Under the pieces are notes generated by a model, which did no database searches, had not been told where the DNA came from, and saw only the letters and a list, made by a program, of their open reading frames with translations. The position numbers and the translations under genes were made by a program. A stretch of 64,000 nt of DNA from JBEEFP01 sp041166085 (GTDB lineage: Bacteria; Actinomycetota; Acidimicrobiia; Acidimicrobiales; JAFATL01). Positions 8,295-16,162 of this stretch are shown one piece after another (the stretch's first letter is position 1; every line of letters begins with the position of its first letter). The stretch spans positions 1-64,000 of the forward strand of contig JBEEFP010000031.1 of NCBI GenBank assembly GCA_041166085.1, read 5' to 3'.

Positions 8295-8328
8295 TTGACA
8301 ATGAGACAGATCTGGGTAATGTGTCTCA
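8295..8328 (+). promoter_or_regulatory. tetR promoter with inverted-repeat operator
   Basis: TTGACA (8295-8300), a 16-base spacer and TAATGT (8317-8322) form a good sigma-70 type promoter. A perfect inverted repeat, TGAGACA (8302-8308) and TGTCTCA (8322-8328) 13 bases apart, covers the spacer and the -10. This is the placement expected for autorepression by the TetR protein encoded directly downstream. Confidence 0.7.
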
Positions 8329-8329
8329 C

Positions 8330-8926
8330 GTGGCGGTTGCTGCGGAGGTTCTCCGCGCCGAGCCTGCAGCGCAGGAGCAGCGGGTCATCGACGCCGTCCT
8401 GCGGTGCATCGCCCGATGGGGCGTGGCCAAGACGACGCTCGACGACATCGCCCGCGATGCAGGCCTGAGCCGGGCCACCGTCTACCGCCTGTTCCCCGGC
8501 GGCAAGGACGCCCTGCTGGAGGCGGTCGCCAACAGCGAGGTCAACCGGTTCCTCCGCACCATCGCGGCACGCCTCGACGAGGCCGACGACCTCGAGGAGC
8601 TGCTGGTCGCTGGGATCACCGAGGCGGGCGCCCACCTCACCACCCACGCTGCTCTGCAGTACCTGCTGCTCCACGAGCCGGAGACGGTGCTGCCCCGCAT
8701 CGCCTTCAACGCCATGGACACCGTGCTGCGGGCCGTGTCGGCGTTCGCGACGCCATACCTGTCCCGCTACATCCCCGCCGAGGAGGCTCCTCGGGCGGCC
8801 GAATGGATCGGTCGCATCGTCATCTCGTACGTGTCATGCCCGGCCGACGGTGTCGACCTGGCGAACGAGCAGTCCGTCCGTCGCCTGGTCAGGGCCTTCG
8901 TCCTGCCCGGGCTCAGCTCCAACTAG
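8330..8926 (+). CDS. TetR family transcriptional regulator of the diiron-protein gene
   Basis: A 198-residue TetR protein with the HTH GVAKTTLDDIARDAGLSRAT and VYRLFPGGKDALLEA. GTG 8321 is in frame but lies inside the promoter; GTG 8330 is seven bases past the -10 hexamer TAATGT, so a leaderless start there is more likely. The gene is eight bases upstream of the first diiron-protein gene and must share its transcript. An inverted repeat over the promoter suggests autoregulation and therefore control of the diiron gene. Confidence 0.9.
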   Translation: MAVAAEVLRAEPAAQEQRVIDAVLRCIARWGVAKTTLDDIARDAGLSRATVYRLFPGGKDALLEAVANSEVNRFLRTIAARLDEADDLEELLVAGITEAGAHLTTHAALQYLLLHEPETVLPRIAFNAMDTVLRAVSAFATPYLSRYIPAEEAPRAAEWIGRIVISYVSCPADGVDLANEQSVRRLVRAFVLPGLSSN

Positions 8927-8934
8927 GAGAAGTC

Positions 8935-10077
8935 ATGTCTGCCACCAACGAGGAACTCATCGGTCGGAGTGACATCAACGACCTCGAGGCCATCCTCTCC
9001 GTCACCAACACCGAGCGGGACGCGGTGATCCACACCGTCGAGTCCAACTACGACACGATCTTCACCTGGGACTACGAGAAGGGCCAGCGCCCCAAGCTCA
9101 ACCGTCTCTATGAGAAGGCCAAGACCTCCATGTGGAACGGGGAGACCGACCTTCCGTGGGACACCGAGGTCGACCAGGAGCAGGTCGTCCTGAACAACGT
9201 CGCCCAGGCCGGCATGGGCTTCGCCGAGGGAATGGACCTCACGGGGACTCCCTTCGCCAAGTGGACCGACAAGGAGTGGATCCAGGTCGGCATCGAGAGC
9301 CAGAACTGGACGCTCTCGCAGTTCCTCCACGGTGAGCAGGGCGCGCTCGTGTGCACGGCGAAGATCGTCGAGTCGGTGCCGTGGATCGACGCCAAGTACT
9401 ACGCCTCGACCCAGGTGATGGACGAGGCCCGCCACGTCGAGGTCTTCGCCAAGTACCTCGACACCAAGCTGTCGGGGCACTATCCGATCAACGCCCACCT
9501 GCGCCTGCTGCTCGACGACATCATCACCGACAGCCGCTGGGACATGACGTACCTCGGTATGCAGATCATGGTGGAAGGCCTCGCCCTGGCCGCGTTCGGC
9601 TTCATCCACCAGCTGACCACCGAGCCGTTGCTCAAGCAGCTGCTGCGCTATGTGATGAGCGACGAGGCCCGTCACGTCGCCTTCGGCGTGCTCAGCCTGC
9701 AGGACTACTACCAGGAGCTGTCCGCCGCCGAGCTGCGTGAGCGCCAGGAGTTCGCGTTCGAAGCCGCCGTCCGCATGCGCGACCGGTTCCTGCAGCAGGA
9801 GGTCTGGGATCGCATGGGTCTCGACGTGAAGACGGTTCTGCCGCTCGTCATGAACTCGCCGGAGCGGGCCGGCTTCCAGGCCATGCTCTTCAGCAAGATC
9901 GTGCCGAACTGCAAGAAGCTCGGTCTGCTCGATGCCGGCGCCCAGAACGGTCAGCCCGGCTGGCTGCGCCAGAAGTTCACCGAGCTCGGCGTCATCGCCT
10001 TCGAGGACTGGGCCGACACCGGCGAGGAGTTCGAGATGTTCCAGCTGGCCGAGGGCGAGGTCGCCAAGACCGCCTAG
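8935..10077 (+). CDS. Ferritin-like diiron protein, paralogue 1
   Basis: A 380-residue, all-helical protein with a complete diiron carboxylate ligand set: Glu134 (HGEQGAL), Glu164 and His167 (DEARH), Glu214 (IMVEGLA) and Glu244 and His247 (second DEARH). This is the ribonucleotide-reductase-R2/ferritin-like oxidase arrangement. The substrate is unknown; relatives are annotated only as ferritin-like domain proteins. AGGAGA lies just before the ATG. It is cotranscribed with tetR and ends in a hairpin terminator. A paralogue at 10840 shares long identical blocks such as MTYLGMQIMVEGLALAAFGF. Confidence 0.85.
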   Translation: MSATNEELIGRSDINDLEAILSVTNTERDAVIHTVESNYDTIFTWDYEKGQRPKLNRLYEKAKTSMWNGETDLPWDTEVDQEQVVLNNVAQAGMGFAEGMDLTGTPFAKWTDKEWIQVGIESQNWTLSQFLHGEQGALVCTAKIVESVPWIDAKYYASTQVMDEARHVEVFAKYLDTKLSGHYPINAHLRLLLDDIITDSRWDMTYLGMQIMVEGLALAAFGFIHQLTTEPLLKQLLRYVMSDEARHVAFGVLSLQDYYQELSAAELRERQEFAFEAAVRMRDRFLQQEVWDRMGLDVKTVLPLVMNSPERAGFQAMLFSKIVPNCKKLGLLDAGAQNGQPGWLRQKFTELGVIAFEDWADTGEEFEMFQLAEGEVAKTA

Positions 10078-10097
10078 GCCGGCTCCAGTCTTCCCCT

Positions 10098-10125
10098 CAC
10101 GAGCCGCCCTTCGGGGCGGCTCGTG
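10098..10125 (+). terminator. Intrinsic terminator after diiron gene 1
   Basis: Perfect 12-bp GC-rich stem closed by a UUCG tetraloop, 20 bases past the stop codon. Confidence 0.85.
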
Positions 10126-10216
10126 CGCGTTGTTCCGCGATCGCCTCCAGCGACCGCGTCCGGGCTCTATGGTGGCCGCACTCTCCGGATTCGGGGAGCA
10201 GACAACGGGGGGCTCC

Positions 10217-10636
10217 ATGAAGCGTGTACTCGTCTTTCTTGCTGCAACGATCGCGTGCGTCGGCCTGCTGGCCGGTCCGGCGGCCGCGGCAGGCGGGCTG
10301 CAGAAGTTCAACATCGACGACACGGCGTACACCTATCCACCCGGGTTCGGGTACGTGAGCGGTGTGCTGCTCTGCAACCCGTCCGCGACCGGTCCGTACG
10401 GCTACCAGGTGTCACTCACCGTGACCCAGGGCTCGACTACCGGCTTCGCCGTGTTCACCGTCCAATGCACCGGGAGCACCGAGCACTGGAACACGGATCT
10501 CGAGCAGAACGGCCCCATCTTCCCCGGCAAGGCACATGCGTGTGCGAGCGCCGAGAAGCTCTATTACGTCGCGACAACCGGCGACAGGGTGTCATCGACC
10601 TTGTGCAAGACGATCAAGTTCTTCCAGGCGTACTGA
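10217..10636 (+). CDS. Small secreted protein of unknown function
   Basis: A 139-residue protein with a clear signal peptide: MKRVLVFLAATIACVGLLAG followed by a PAAAAGG cleavage region. The mature part of about 110 residues contains four cysteines (in LLCNPS, TVQCTG, HACAS and TLCKT), suggesting two disulfides in a small beta-rich extracellular domain. No family is recognised. GGGGGG precedes the ATG as a ribosome-binding site. It is isolated by terminators on both sides and so forms its own transcription unit between the two diiron paralogues. Confidence 0.8.
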   Translation: MKRVLVFLAATIACVGLLAGPAAAAGGLQKFNIDDTAYTYPPGFGYVSGVLLCNPSATGPYGYQVSLTVTQGSTTGFAVFTVQCTGSTEHWNTDLEQNGPIFPGKAHACASAEKLYYVATTGDRVSSTLCKTIKFFQAY

Positions 10637-10657
10637 GCTGACCCGACGTTGCGCGTA

Positions 10658-10729
10658 GGAAGGGCCGCCCAAGGGCGGCCCTTCCGCGTACGTCGAGTGT
10701 GACGGCCGCCCCGTTCGGGCGGCTGTCAC
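10658..10729 (+). terminator. Tandem hairpin terminators
   Basis: The first hairpin is a perfect 13-bp stem at 10658-10685 with a two-base apex. The second, at 10699-10729, pairs GTGACGGCCGCCC with GGGCGGCTGTCAC with one G-T wobble. Together they separate the secreted-protein gene from the second diiron gene. Confidence 0.8.
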
Positions 10730-10839
10730 GCGTCTGGTTCGACCGTTTTGGGGTTCGAGGCGGAGTAGCAGCAACAGCGACCCGTACAGGAGGCGGGCTC
10801 GACGTCGCGGGCGGTGGCGTGGAGGCGTACGCTTCCCCC

Positions 10840-11940
10840 ATGGCCATTGGGGAGCAGGAGATCAGATCGGGCACGCTCGACGAGCTGGCCCAGACGGTGA
10901 CCGCGGCGGAGAAGGCCGAGACCATCCACGCCGTGCAGTCGGCGGCGCCGGTCACCTTCACGTGGGACTACGACCGAAGCCGCGCGCAGCTGTCGAAGCT
11001 GTACGAGAAGGCCAAGACGTCGCAATGGAACGTCACCACCGACATCGACTGGAGCGTCGATGTCGACGCGTGGGCCATCGCACGTGATCCCAACAACCCG
11101 CTCAACACCACCATGGCGCTCGAGCGGGCCGGTACACCGTTCGAGAAGCTGTCCGAGGACGAGTGGTTCGACCTCGGCGCCGCACAGCAGAGCTGGGTGC
11201 TCAGCCAGTTCATGCACGGCGAGCAGGGCGCGCTCATCTGCACCGCGCAGATCGTCGAGACGGTGCCGTGGATCGACGCCAAGTACTACGCGGCGACCCA
11301 GGTGATGGACGAGGCTCGTCATGTCGAGGTCTACGCCAAGTACCTCACCGAGAAGATGCCGTACTACTTCCCGATCAACGTGCACCTGCGCTCGCTGCTC
11401 GACGACGTCGTCGCCGACAGCCGCTGGGACATGACCTACCTGGGCATGCAGATCATGGTCGAGGGCCTTGCGTTGGCCGCCTTCGGGTTCCAGTACCAGA
11501 CGACGCCCGATCCTCTTCTGAAGCAGATCACCCGCTACGTCATGTCCGACGAGGCCCGCCACGTCGCCTTCGGTGTGCTGTCGCTCAAGGAGGCCTACGC
11601 CGATCTCACCGGGCCGGAGATCCGCGAGCGCCAGGAGTTCTGTTACGAGGCGGCTGTGCGCATGCGTGACCGCTTCCTCGGGCAGGAGGTCTGGGAGTGG
11701 GCCGGGCTGCCGGTGAAGGAATGCACCAAGGTCATGCTCGACGCGCCGATGCAGATCGAGTTCCGCAAGGTGCTGTTCTCCAAGATTGTCCCCAACCTGA
11801 AGAAGCTCGGGCTCCTGGACGCGGGGGACGGTTGGCTGCGCACCAAGTTCGGTGAGCTCGGCGTCCTCCAGTTCGAGGACTGGGAGGACACCGGCGCCGA
11901 GTACGAGCGCATGCAACTCGACGCCACCGAGATCGCCTGA
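10840..11940 (+). CDS. Ferritin-like diiron protein, paralogue 2
   Basis: A 366-residue paralogue of the protein at 8935. It keeps all six diiron ligand motifs (HGEQGAL, DEARH, MVEGLA, second DEARH) and most sequence around them; the N-terminal 40 residues and the segment before the first Glu diverge most. Unlike paralogue 1 it has its own promoter: TACGCT ends six bases before the ATG, a leaderless signature, and there is no adjacent regulator or TetR-type palindrome. A 53-base perfect palindrome follows the stop. The substrate is unknown. Confidence 0.85.
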   Translation: MAIGEQEIRSGTLDELAQTVTAAEKAETIHAVQSAAPVTFTWDYDRSRAQLSKLYEKAKTSQWNVTTDIDWSVDVDAWAIARDPNNPLNTTMALERAGTPFEKLSEDEWFDLGAAQQSWVLSQFMHGEQGALICTAQIVETVPWIDAKYYAATQVMDEARHVEVYAKYLTEKMPYYFPINVHLRSLLDDVVADSRWDMTYLGMQIMVEGLALAAFGFQYQTTPDPLLKQITRYVMSDEARHVAFGVLSLKEAYADLTGPEIRERQEFCYEAAVRMRDRFLGQEVWEWAGLPVKECTKVMLDAPMQIEFRKVLFSKIVPNLKKLGLLDAGDGWLRTKFGELGVLQFEDWEDTGAEYERMQLDATEIA

Positions 11941-11950
11941 GCACCAAAAG

Positions 11951-12003
11951 CACGTCTCGAGGAAATGGGGTACCGATCCGGTACCCCATTTCCTCGAGAC
12001 GTG
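11951..12003. terminator. Perfect 25-bp palindrome between convergent genes
   Basis: Positions 11951-11975 pair without mismatch with 11979-12003 around the three-base loop ATC. It lies 10 bases after the diiron gene and 4 bases after the convergent metalloprotease gene, so it can act as a bidirectional terminator, although it is twice as long as the other terminators here. Confidence 0.75.
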
Positions 12004-12007
12004 AGGT

Positions 12008-12751
12008 CTAGCGGGAGTAGGGCGGGGCCAGGGGTTGGTCGTGGCGGGCGGCCAGCGTGATCTCCCAGTCGAGGGGCCAGGGGTTGGGCAGACAGCCGTT
12101 GAGCTCGGTGCTCTGCTGCGACATCACGGCCGCAGGACGGCCCCGTACCGGGCAGTCGGAGGACGGGTGGTGCTGGCCGAGCAGATGGCCGAACTCGTGC
12201 ATGACCACCATCTGTCGGTAGGTGGCGAGGTCGCCCGTCCACTCGGGTGTGGCGTCGCGCCACCGCTCGGCGTTGACGACGACCCGGGGCCCGTTCTGGC
12301 AGCTGTACTTGGAATAGACGTCGTACGGCTTGCACAGCTCCTGAGCGTCGGCCGGTTCGGCCAGCATGACCACGTACTCGGCATCGTCGCGATGCACGAG
12401 TCGGAACCGAGCCCGCTGCCAGCCCCGGTCGTCGTGCAGCGTCGCGTCGACGACGGACGCGAAGTCGGCTCCGGCTGGATCGGTCGTCCGCACCTCGACG
12501 CGATACGCGACCTCGACGATCTCCGTCGAAGGTGCGGGACGGGGAGCTGCCGTCACCCGGGGGCGGACGGCCGTTGAGGCGGGCCTCGGAGCCGGTGCCT
12601 TGGCCGTGGTGACGGTGGTGGACGTGGACACCAGCGGCGCGCTCGTGGTGCTCGACGCGACCGTCGGCGCGGGGCCAGTGGCGGGACGGCCCCCGTCCCC
12701 GCCACACGCGGCGGCTGCGAAGAGCAGCAGGAGAGCGAGCGGTCTGCGCAC
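12008..12751 (-). CDS. DUF3152 family lipoprotein metalloprotease
   Basis: A 247-residue exported protein. The N-terminus has a hydrophobic signal ending in a lipobox-like AAAC, followed by a Thr/Pro/Ala-rich linker. The C-terminal domain carries the extended zinc motif HEFGHLLGQHH plus a downstream Cys (SSDCP), as in DUF3152/archaemetzincin-like peptidases, so a cell-surface protease is likely. The GTG start at 12751 is preceded by TACTCC seven bases upstream. It converges on the diiron gene. Confidence 0.85.
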   Translation of the reverse strand: MRRPLALLLLFAAAACGGDGGRPATGPAPTVASSTTSAPLVSTSTTVTTAKAPAPRPASTAVRPRVTAAPRPAPSTEIVEVAYRVEVRTTDPAGADFASVVDATLHDDRGWQRARFRLVHRDDAEYVVMLAEPADAQELCKPYDVYSKYSCQNGPRVVVNAERWRDATPEWTGDLATYRQMVVMHEFGHLLGQHHPSSDCPVRGRPAAVMSQQSTELNGCLPNPWPLDWEITLAARHDQPLAPPYSR

Positions 12752-12800
12752 AGGAAAAGGAGTACCACGACCTCGCACGGCCGCCGGTAGCCTGACGGCG

Positions 12801-13430
12801 ATGGCCCACCCCTCCGACCGGGCCCTGCTGGTGCTCCACACGGCGCGCTTGAAGGGCTTTGCAGACGCGGAACCCATTGCCCGGGCGACCGGTCTGCTCG
12901 TCGAGGACGTGGTGGCCGAGTTCGAACTGGCGAGGGAGGCGGGGCTGGCGACGCGCCGCGAGGGTCGCATCACGGGGTGGTCGCTCACGCCTGACGGCCG
13001 CGCCCAGGTCGGTGCCGGCGTGCGGGCCGAGCTCGAGGCGTCCGGTGGCCGCGAGGCGGTGCGCGACGCGTACCGCCGGTTCCTGGCCGTCAACAAGGAC
13101 CTGCTGACGGTCTGCACCGAGTGGCAACTGCGGACGGTGAACGGCCAGCAGGTGCCGAACGATCATCGGGACGCCGGGTACGACGAGCAGGTCGTGAAGC
13201 GCCTGCGATTGCTCGACGACGCCACCCAGCCGGTGTGCGACGACCTGGCCGCGGTCCTCGACCGCTTCGGCCGGTACGGCCCCAGGCTGTCCACCGCGCT
13301 CACCAAGGTCGAGGCGGGCGAAGGCGACTGGTTCACCAAGCCGTTGATCGACTCGTACCACACGGTGTGGTTCGAGCTGCACGAGGATCTCCTGGCCACG
13401 CTGGGGATCGAGCGAGGGAGCGAGACATGA
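12801..13430 (+). CDS. Winged-helix (MarR-like) domain protein, function unknown
   Basis: A 209-residue soluble protein. The N-terminal 70 residues form a winged helix (LKGFADAEPIARATGL, then GLATRREGRITGWSLTPDGR, a beta wing). The C-terminal part contains NDHRDAGYDEQVVKRL and WFTKPLIDSYHTVWFELHED. From memory, the same module occurs fused to PEP-utilising/PPDK-type enzymes in other actinobacteria, which hints at a link to central carbon metabolism but not to a mechanism. TAGCCT ends seven bases before the ATG. It overlaps dapA by ATGA, so the two are cotranscribed. Confidence 0.75.
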   Translation: MAHPSDRALLVLHTARLKGFADAEPIARATGLLVEDVVAEFELAREAGLATRREGRITGWSLTPDGRAQVGAGVRAELEASGGREAVRDAYRRFLAVNKDLLTVCTEWQLRTVNGQQVPNDHRDAGYDEQVVKRLRLLDDATQPVCDDLAAVLDRFGRYGPRLSTALTKVEAGEGDWFTKPLIDSYHTVWFELHEDLLATLGIERGSET

Positions 13431-14314
13431 GTGGTCCTGGGCGCTTCGGCGCGGTGCTCACCGCCATGGTGACGCCCTTCGACGACGAGGGCGGCCTCGA
13501 CCTCGACGGCGCGGCTGCCCTGGCTCGGTGGCTCGTCGACCAAGGCAACGACGGGCTCGTCGTCGCCGGCACCACCGGCGAGTCGCCGGTGCTCACCGAC
13601 GCCGAACGCATCGACCTGTTCCGCGCCGTGGTCGAGGCCGTCACCGTGCCGGTCGTCGCCGGTGCGGGTACCAACGACACCTTGCACTCCATCGAGATGA
13701 CCAAGGGGGCCGAGGCCGCGGGCGTCGCAGCGATCCTGGCGGTGACGCCCTATTACAACCGCCCGTCCCAGGCCGGCATCGAGGCGCATTTCCGGGCGGT
13801 GGCGGCGGCCACGTCGCTACCGGTCATGATGTACGACATCCCCGTCCGCACCGGCCGCAAGATCGCCCACGACACCCTGCTTCGCCTGCTCCGCGACGTG
13901 CCGAACATCATGGCCGTCAAGGACGCGGTCAATGACGTCGGCGCGTCGGCTCGGTTGGTCGCCGAAGCCCCGTCGGACTTCGAGCTCTACAGCGGCAACG
14001 ACGACCAGACCCTCGCCCTTCTCGCCATCGGCGCGGTGGGCACGGTGGGTGTCGCGACGCACTGGATCGCAGGCGCCACCGCCGAGATGATGGCGGCGTT
14101 CTGGAAGGGCGACGTCGACGAGGCCCGACGCATCAACACCCGGCTCCTCGAGTCCTACCGGTTCGAAACAGCCGACGACACGCCGAACCCGCTGCCCGCC
14201 AAGGCCATGATGCGCGTGCTCGGCCAGCCCGCCGGCGAGTGCCGCCTCCCGATGGGCCCGGCGCCTGCGGAACTCGAGCACCGCGCCCGCCAGGTGTTGG
14301 CCAATCTTGGCTGA
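13427..14314 (+). CDS. dapA: 4-hydroxy-tetrahydrodipicolinate synthase
   Basis: Condenses pyruvate with aspartate semialdehyde, the first committed step toward diaminopimelate. The 295-residue TIM barrel has the N-terminal motif GTTGESPVLTDAER, the YYNRPSQ loop, Tyr in MYDIPVRTG and the Schiff-base Lys in IMAVKDAV near residue 165. The ATG overlaps the stop of the upstream winged-helix gene, and the rnj start overlaps its own end. The dapA-rnj pairing is conserved in actinobacteria. Confidence 0.97.
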   Translation: MSGPGRFGAVLTAMVTPFDDEGGLDLDGAAALARWLVDQGNDGLVVAGTTGESPVLTDAERIDLFRAVVEAVTVPVVAGAGTNDTLHSIEMTKGAEAAGVAAILAVTPYYNRPSQAGIEAHFRAVAAATSLPVMMYDIPVRTGRKIAHDTLLRLLRDVPNIMAVKDAVNDVGASARLVAEAPSDFELYSGNDDQTLALLAIGAVGTVGVATHWIAGATAEMMAAFWKGDVDEARRINTRLLESYRFETADDTPNPLPAKAMMRVLGQPAGECRLPMGPAPAELEHRARQVLANLG

Positions 14315-15962
14315 CAACGTCCGAGTCACCTTCCTGGGCGGCCTGGGCGAGATCGGCCGCAACTGCGCGGTGATCGAGGTCGCGGAGAGGCTCCTGCTCC
14401 TCGACTGCGGGCTCATGTTCCCCGACCTCGAGATGCCCGGCGTCGACCTCGTGCTGCCCGACTTCACGTGGTTGCTGGAGCACAGCGACCGCATCGAGGG
14501 GTGTGTCCTCACCCACGGACACGAGGACCACGCCGGAGGCCTCTCGTTCCTCCTGCGCGAGCTGTCGTTCCCGATCTACGGGTCGGAGCTGACGCTCGGG
14601 CTGGCCCGCAACCGCATCGAGGAGGCCGGCCTCCTCGACCGCACCGAGCTCATCAAGGTCGTGGACGGCGAGCGGCGCAACATCGGCCCCTTCGACGTCG
14701 AGTTCATCCCCGTCACGCACTCCGTGCCCCACGGCTTCGCCACCGCCTTCTACACGCCGCAGGGCGTGATCATGCACTCGGGGGACTGGAAGCTCGACCT
14801 CACGCCCGTCGACGGCCGGCTCACCGACCTCGCGCGGATGGGGGCGATCGCCGACGAGCACGGCATCCGTCTCCTGCTGTCGGACTCCACCAACGCCGAG
14901 GAGCCCGGGTACACGGCCAGCGAGCGGTCAGTGGGCGGGGTGCTGCGCAACCTGTTCCGCGACCACCGCGACAAGCGGGTGATCGTCACGTGCTTCGCAA
15001 GCCACATCCATCGCGTGCAACAGGTCGTGGAGGCGGCCCTGGCCGAAGGGCGCACCGTCGCCACCCTCGGTCGCTCGATGGCGAAGAACGTGGCGCTGGC
15101 GCGGGGCATGGGCCTGCTGCACGTGCCGGACGACTCCATCGTCGACATCGAGCAGGTCAAGAACCTCGACCCTCGTCGGGTGTGCGTGATCTCCACGGGC
15201 TCGCAGGGCGAGCCCATGTCCGCCCTCGCGCTGATGGCGGCGGGCGAGAACAAGTGGCTCAAGGTCGGCGAGGGTGACCTCGTCGTGCTCAGCTCGCACG
15301 CCATCCCCGGCAACGAGATGAACGTGGGCAAGGTCATCGACGGGCTGCACCGCATGGGCGCCGAGGTCATCCACTCCGGCCTGGCCGACGTGCACGTCAG
15401 CGGCCACGCCATGCAGGGCGAGCTCAAGACGCTGCTGTCCATCGCCCAACCCGAGTACTTCACGCCCGTCCACGGCGAGTTCCGGCACATGACCCACCAC
15501 GCTCGACTTGCGATGGAGATGGGGGTGGCCCAGGGCAACGTGCTGCTGGCCGAGGACGGCGACGTCATCGAGCTCACCGACGACAAGGTCGACTTCGCAG
15601 GCTCGGTGCCCGCCGGCTACCTCTACGTCGACGGCATCGTGGGCGACGTCGGACGAGGTGTGCTCCGCGACCGCAAGGCGCTCTCCGAAGAAGGCGTGGT
15701 GGTCGTCGTCGTCACGGTCGACGCGAAGTCGGGCGAGGTGCTCACCGGCCCGGAGATCATCACCAAGGGGTGGGTCTTCGCGCCCGAGGCCGAGGACCTC
15801 CTGGGCGAAGCCCGCAAGGCGGTGCTCGTCGGCATCGAGGAGGCGGCGGGAGCAACCGACTACGAGACGCTCAAGCGCCACATCCGCCAGGCCCTCGGCC
15901 GCTTCATCAAGGACCGCACCCGGCGACGCCCCATGATCGTGCCGGTGGTGATGGAGGTCTAG
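14307..15962 (+). CDS. rnj: Ribonuclease J
   Basis: Metallo-beta-lactamase/beta-CASP ribonuclease with endo- and 5'-3' exonuclease activity in mRNA and rRNA processing. The zinc motif THGHEDHAGG is near residue 70, the beta-CASP domain includes DSTNAEEPG and the STGSQGEPMSAL region, and the late metal histidine is in PVHGEFRH. The 551-residue length is standard. The start is TTG at 14307, overlapping dapA by eight bases, supported by the MADNVRVTFLGGLGEIGRNC beginning typical of the family. Confidence 0.96.
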   Translation: MADNVRVTFLGGLGEIGRNCAVIEVAERLLLLDCGLMFPDLEMPGVDLVLPDFTWLLEHSDRIEGCVLTHGHEDHAGGLSFLLRELSFPIYGSELTLGLARNRIEEAGLLDRTELIKVVDGERRNIGPFDVEFIPVTHSVPHGFATAFYTPQGVIMHSGDWKLDLTPVDGRLTDLARMGAIADEHGIRLLLSDSTNAEEPGYTASERSVGGVLRNLFRDHRDKRVIVTCFASHIHRVQQVVEAALAEGRTVATLGRSMAKNVALARGMGLLHVPDDSIVDIEQVKNLDPRRVCVISTGSQGEPMSALALMAAGENKWLKVGEGDLVVLSSHAIPGNEMNVGKVIDGLHRMGAEVIHSGLADVHVSGHAMQGELKTLLSIAQPEYFTPVHGEFRHMTHHARLAMEMGVAQGNVLLAEDGDVIELTDDKVDFAGSVPAGYLYVDGIVGDVGRGVLRDRKALSEEGVVVVVVTVDAKSGEVLTGPEIITKGWVFAPEAEDLLGEARKAVLVGIEEAAGATDYETLKRHIRQALGRFIKDRTRRRPMIVPVVMEV

Positions 15963-16162
15963 AAGTCCGGATCGCGATCCGGCGGGCGGGGCCGGCTCGC
16001 GAGGAGGCCGGCCAGCCCGAGCGCGATGAGCAGGATCGGCCAGATCCACCGGGGCTGGACCGTGAGCGTGCCCGCGTCGTCGAGCAGGAACAGCACTCCG
16101 AGTCCTGCGAACACCACACCGCCCACGAGCGAAAGGGGATCGAGGTCGTGTCGGTCCATCAC
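15959..16162 (-). CDS. Small two-helix membrane protein
   Basis: A 67-residue protein with two hydrophobic segments (LVGGVVFAGLGVLFLLDDAG and WIWPILLIALGLAGLLAS), a hairpin common next to PspC/LiaF-type genes. Its GTG overlaps the stop of the LiaF-like gene (GTGA), so it is the second gene of that operon. Its stop overlaps the convergent rnj stop by a shared CTAG-type sequence. Confidence 0.7.
   Translation of the reverse strand: MMDRHDLDPLSLVGGVVFAGLGVLFLLDDAGTLTVQPRWIWPILLIALGLAGLLASRPRPPDRDPDF

Noticed and set aside
8101..8329. tRNA or other structured RNA gene in the longest gaps (also checked 25278-25559 and 10637-10839)
   Set aside because: No cloverleaf, T-loop GGTTCGA context or CCA-type end; the GGTTCGG in the repeat lacks a pairing T-arm.
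8196..8468. Small plus-strand ORF running through the repeat and tetR promoter
   Set aside because: It overlaps a convincing promoter, operator and TetR start in another frame and has no protein-like features.
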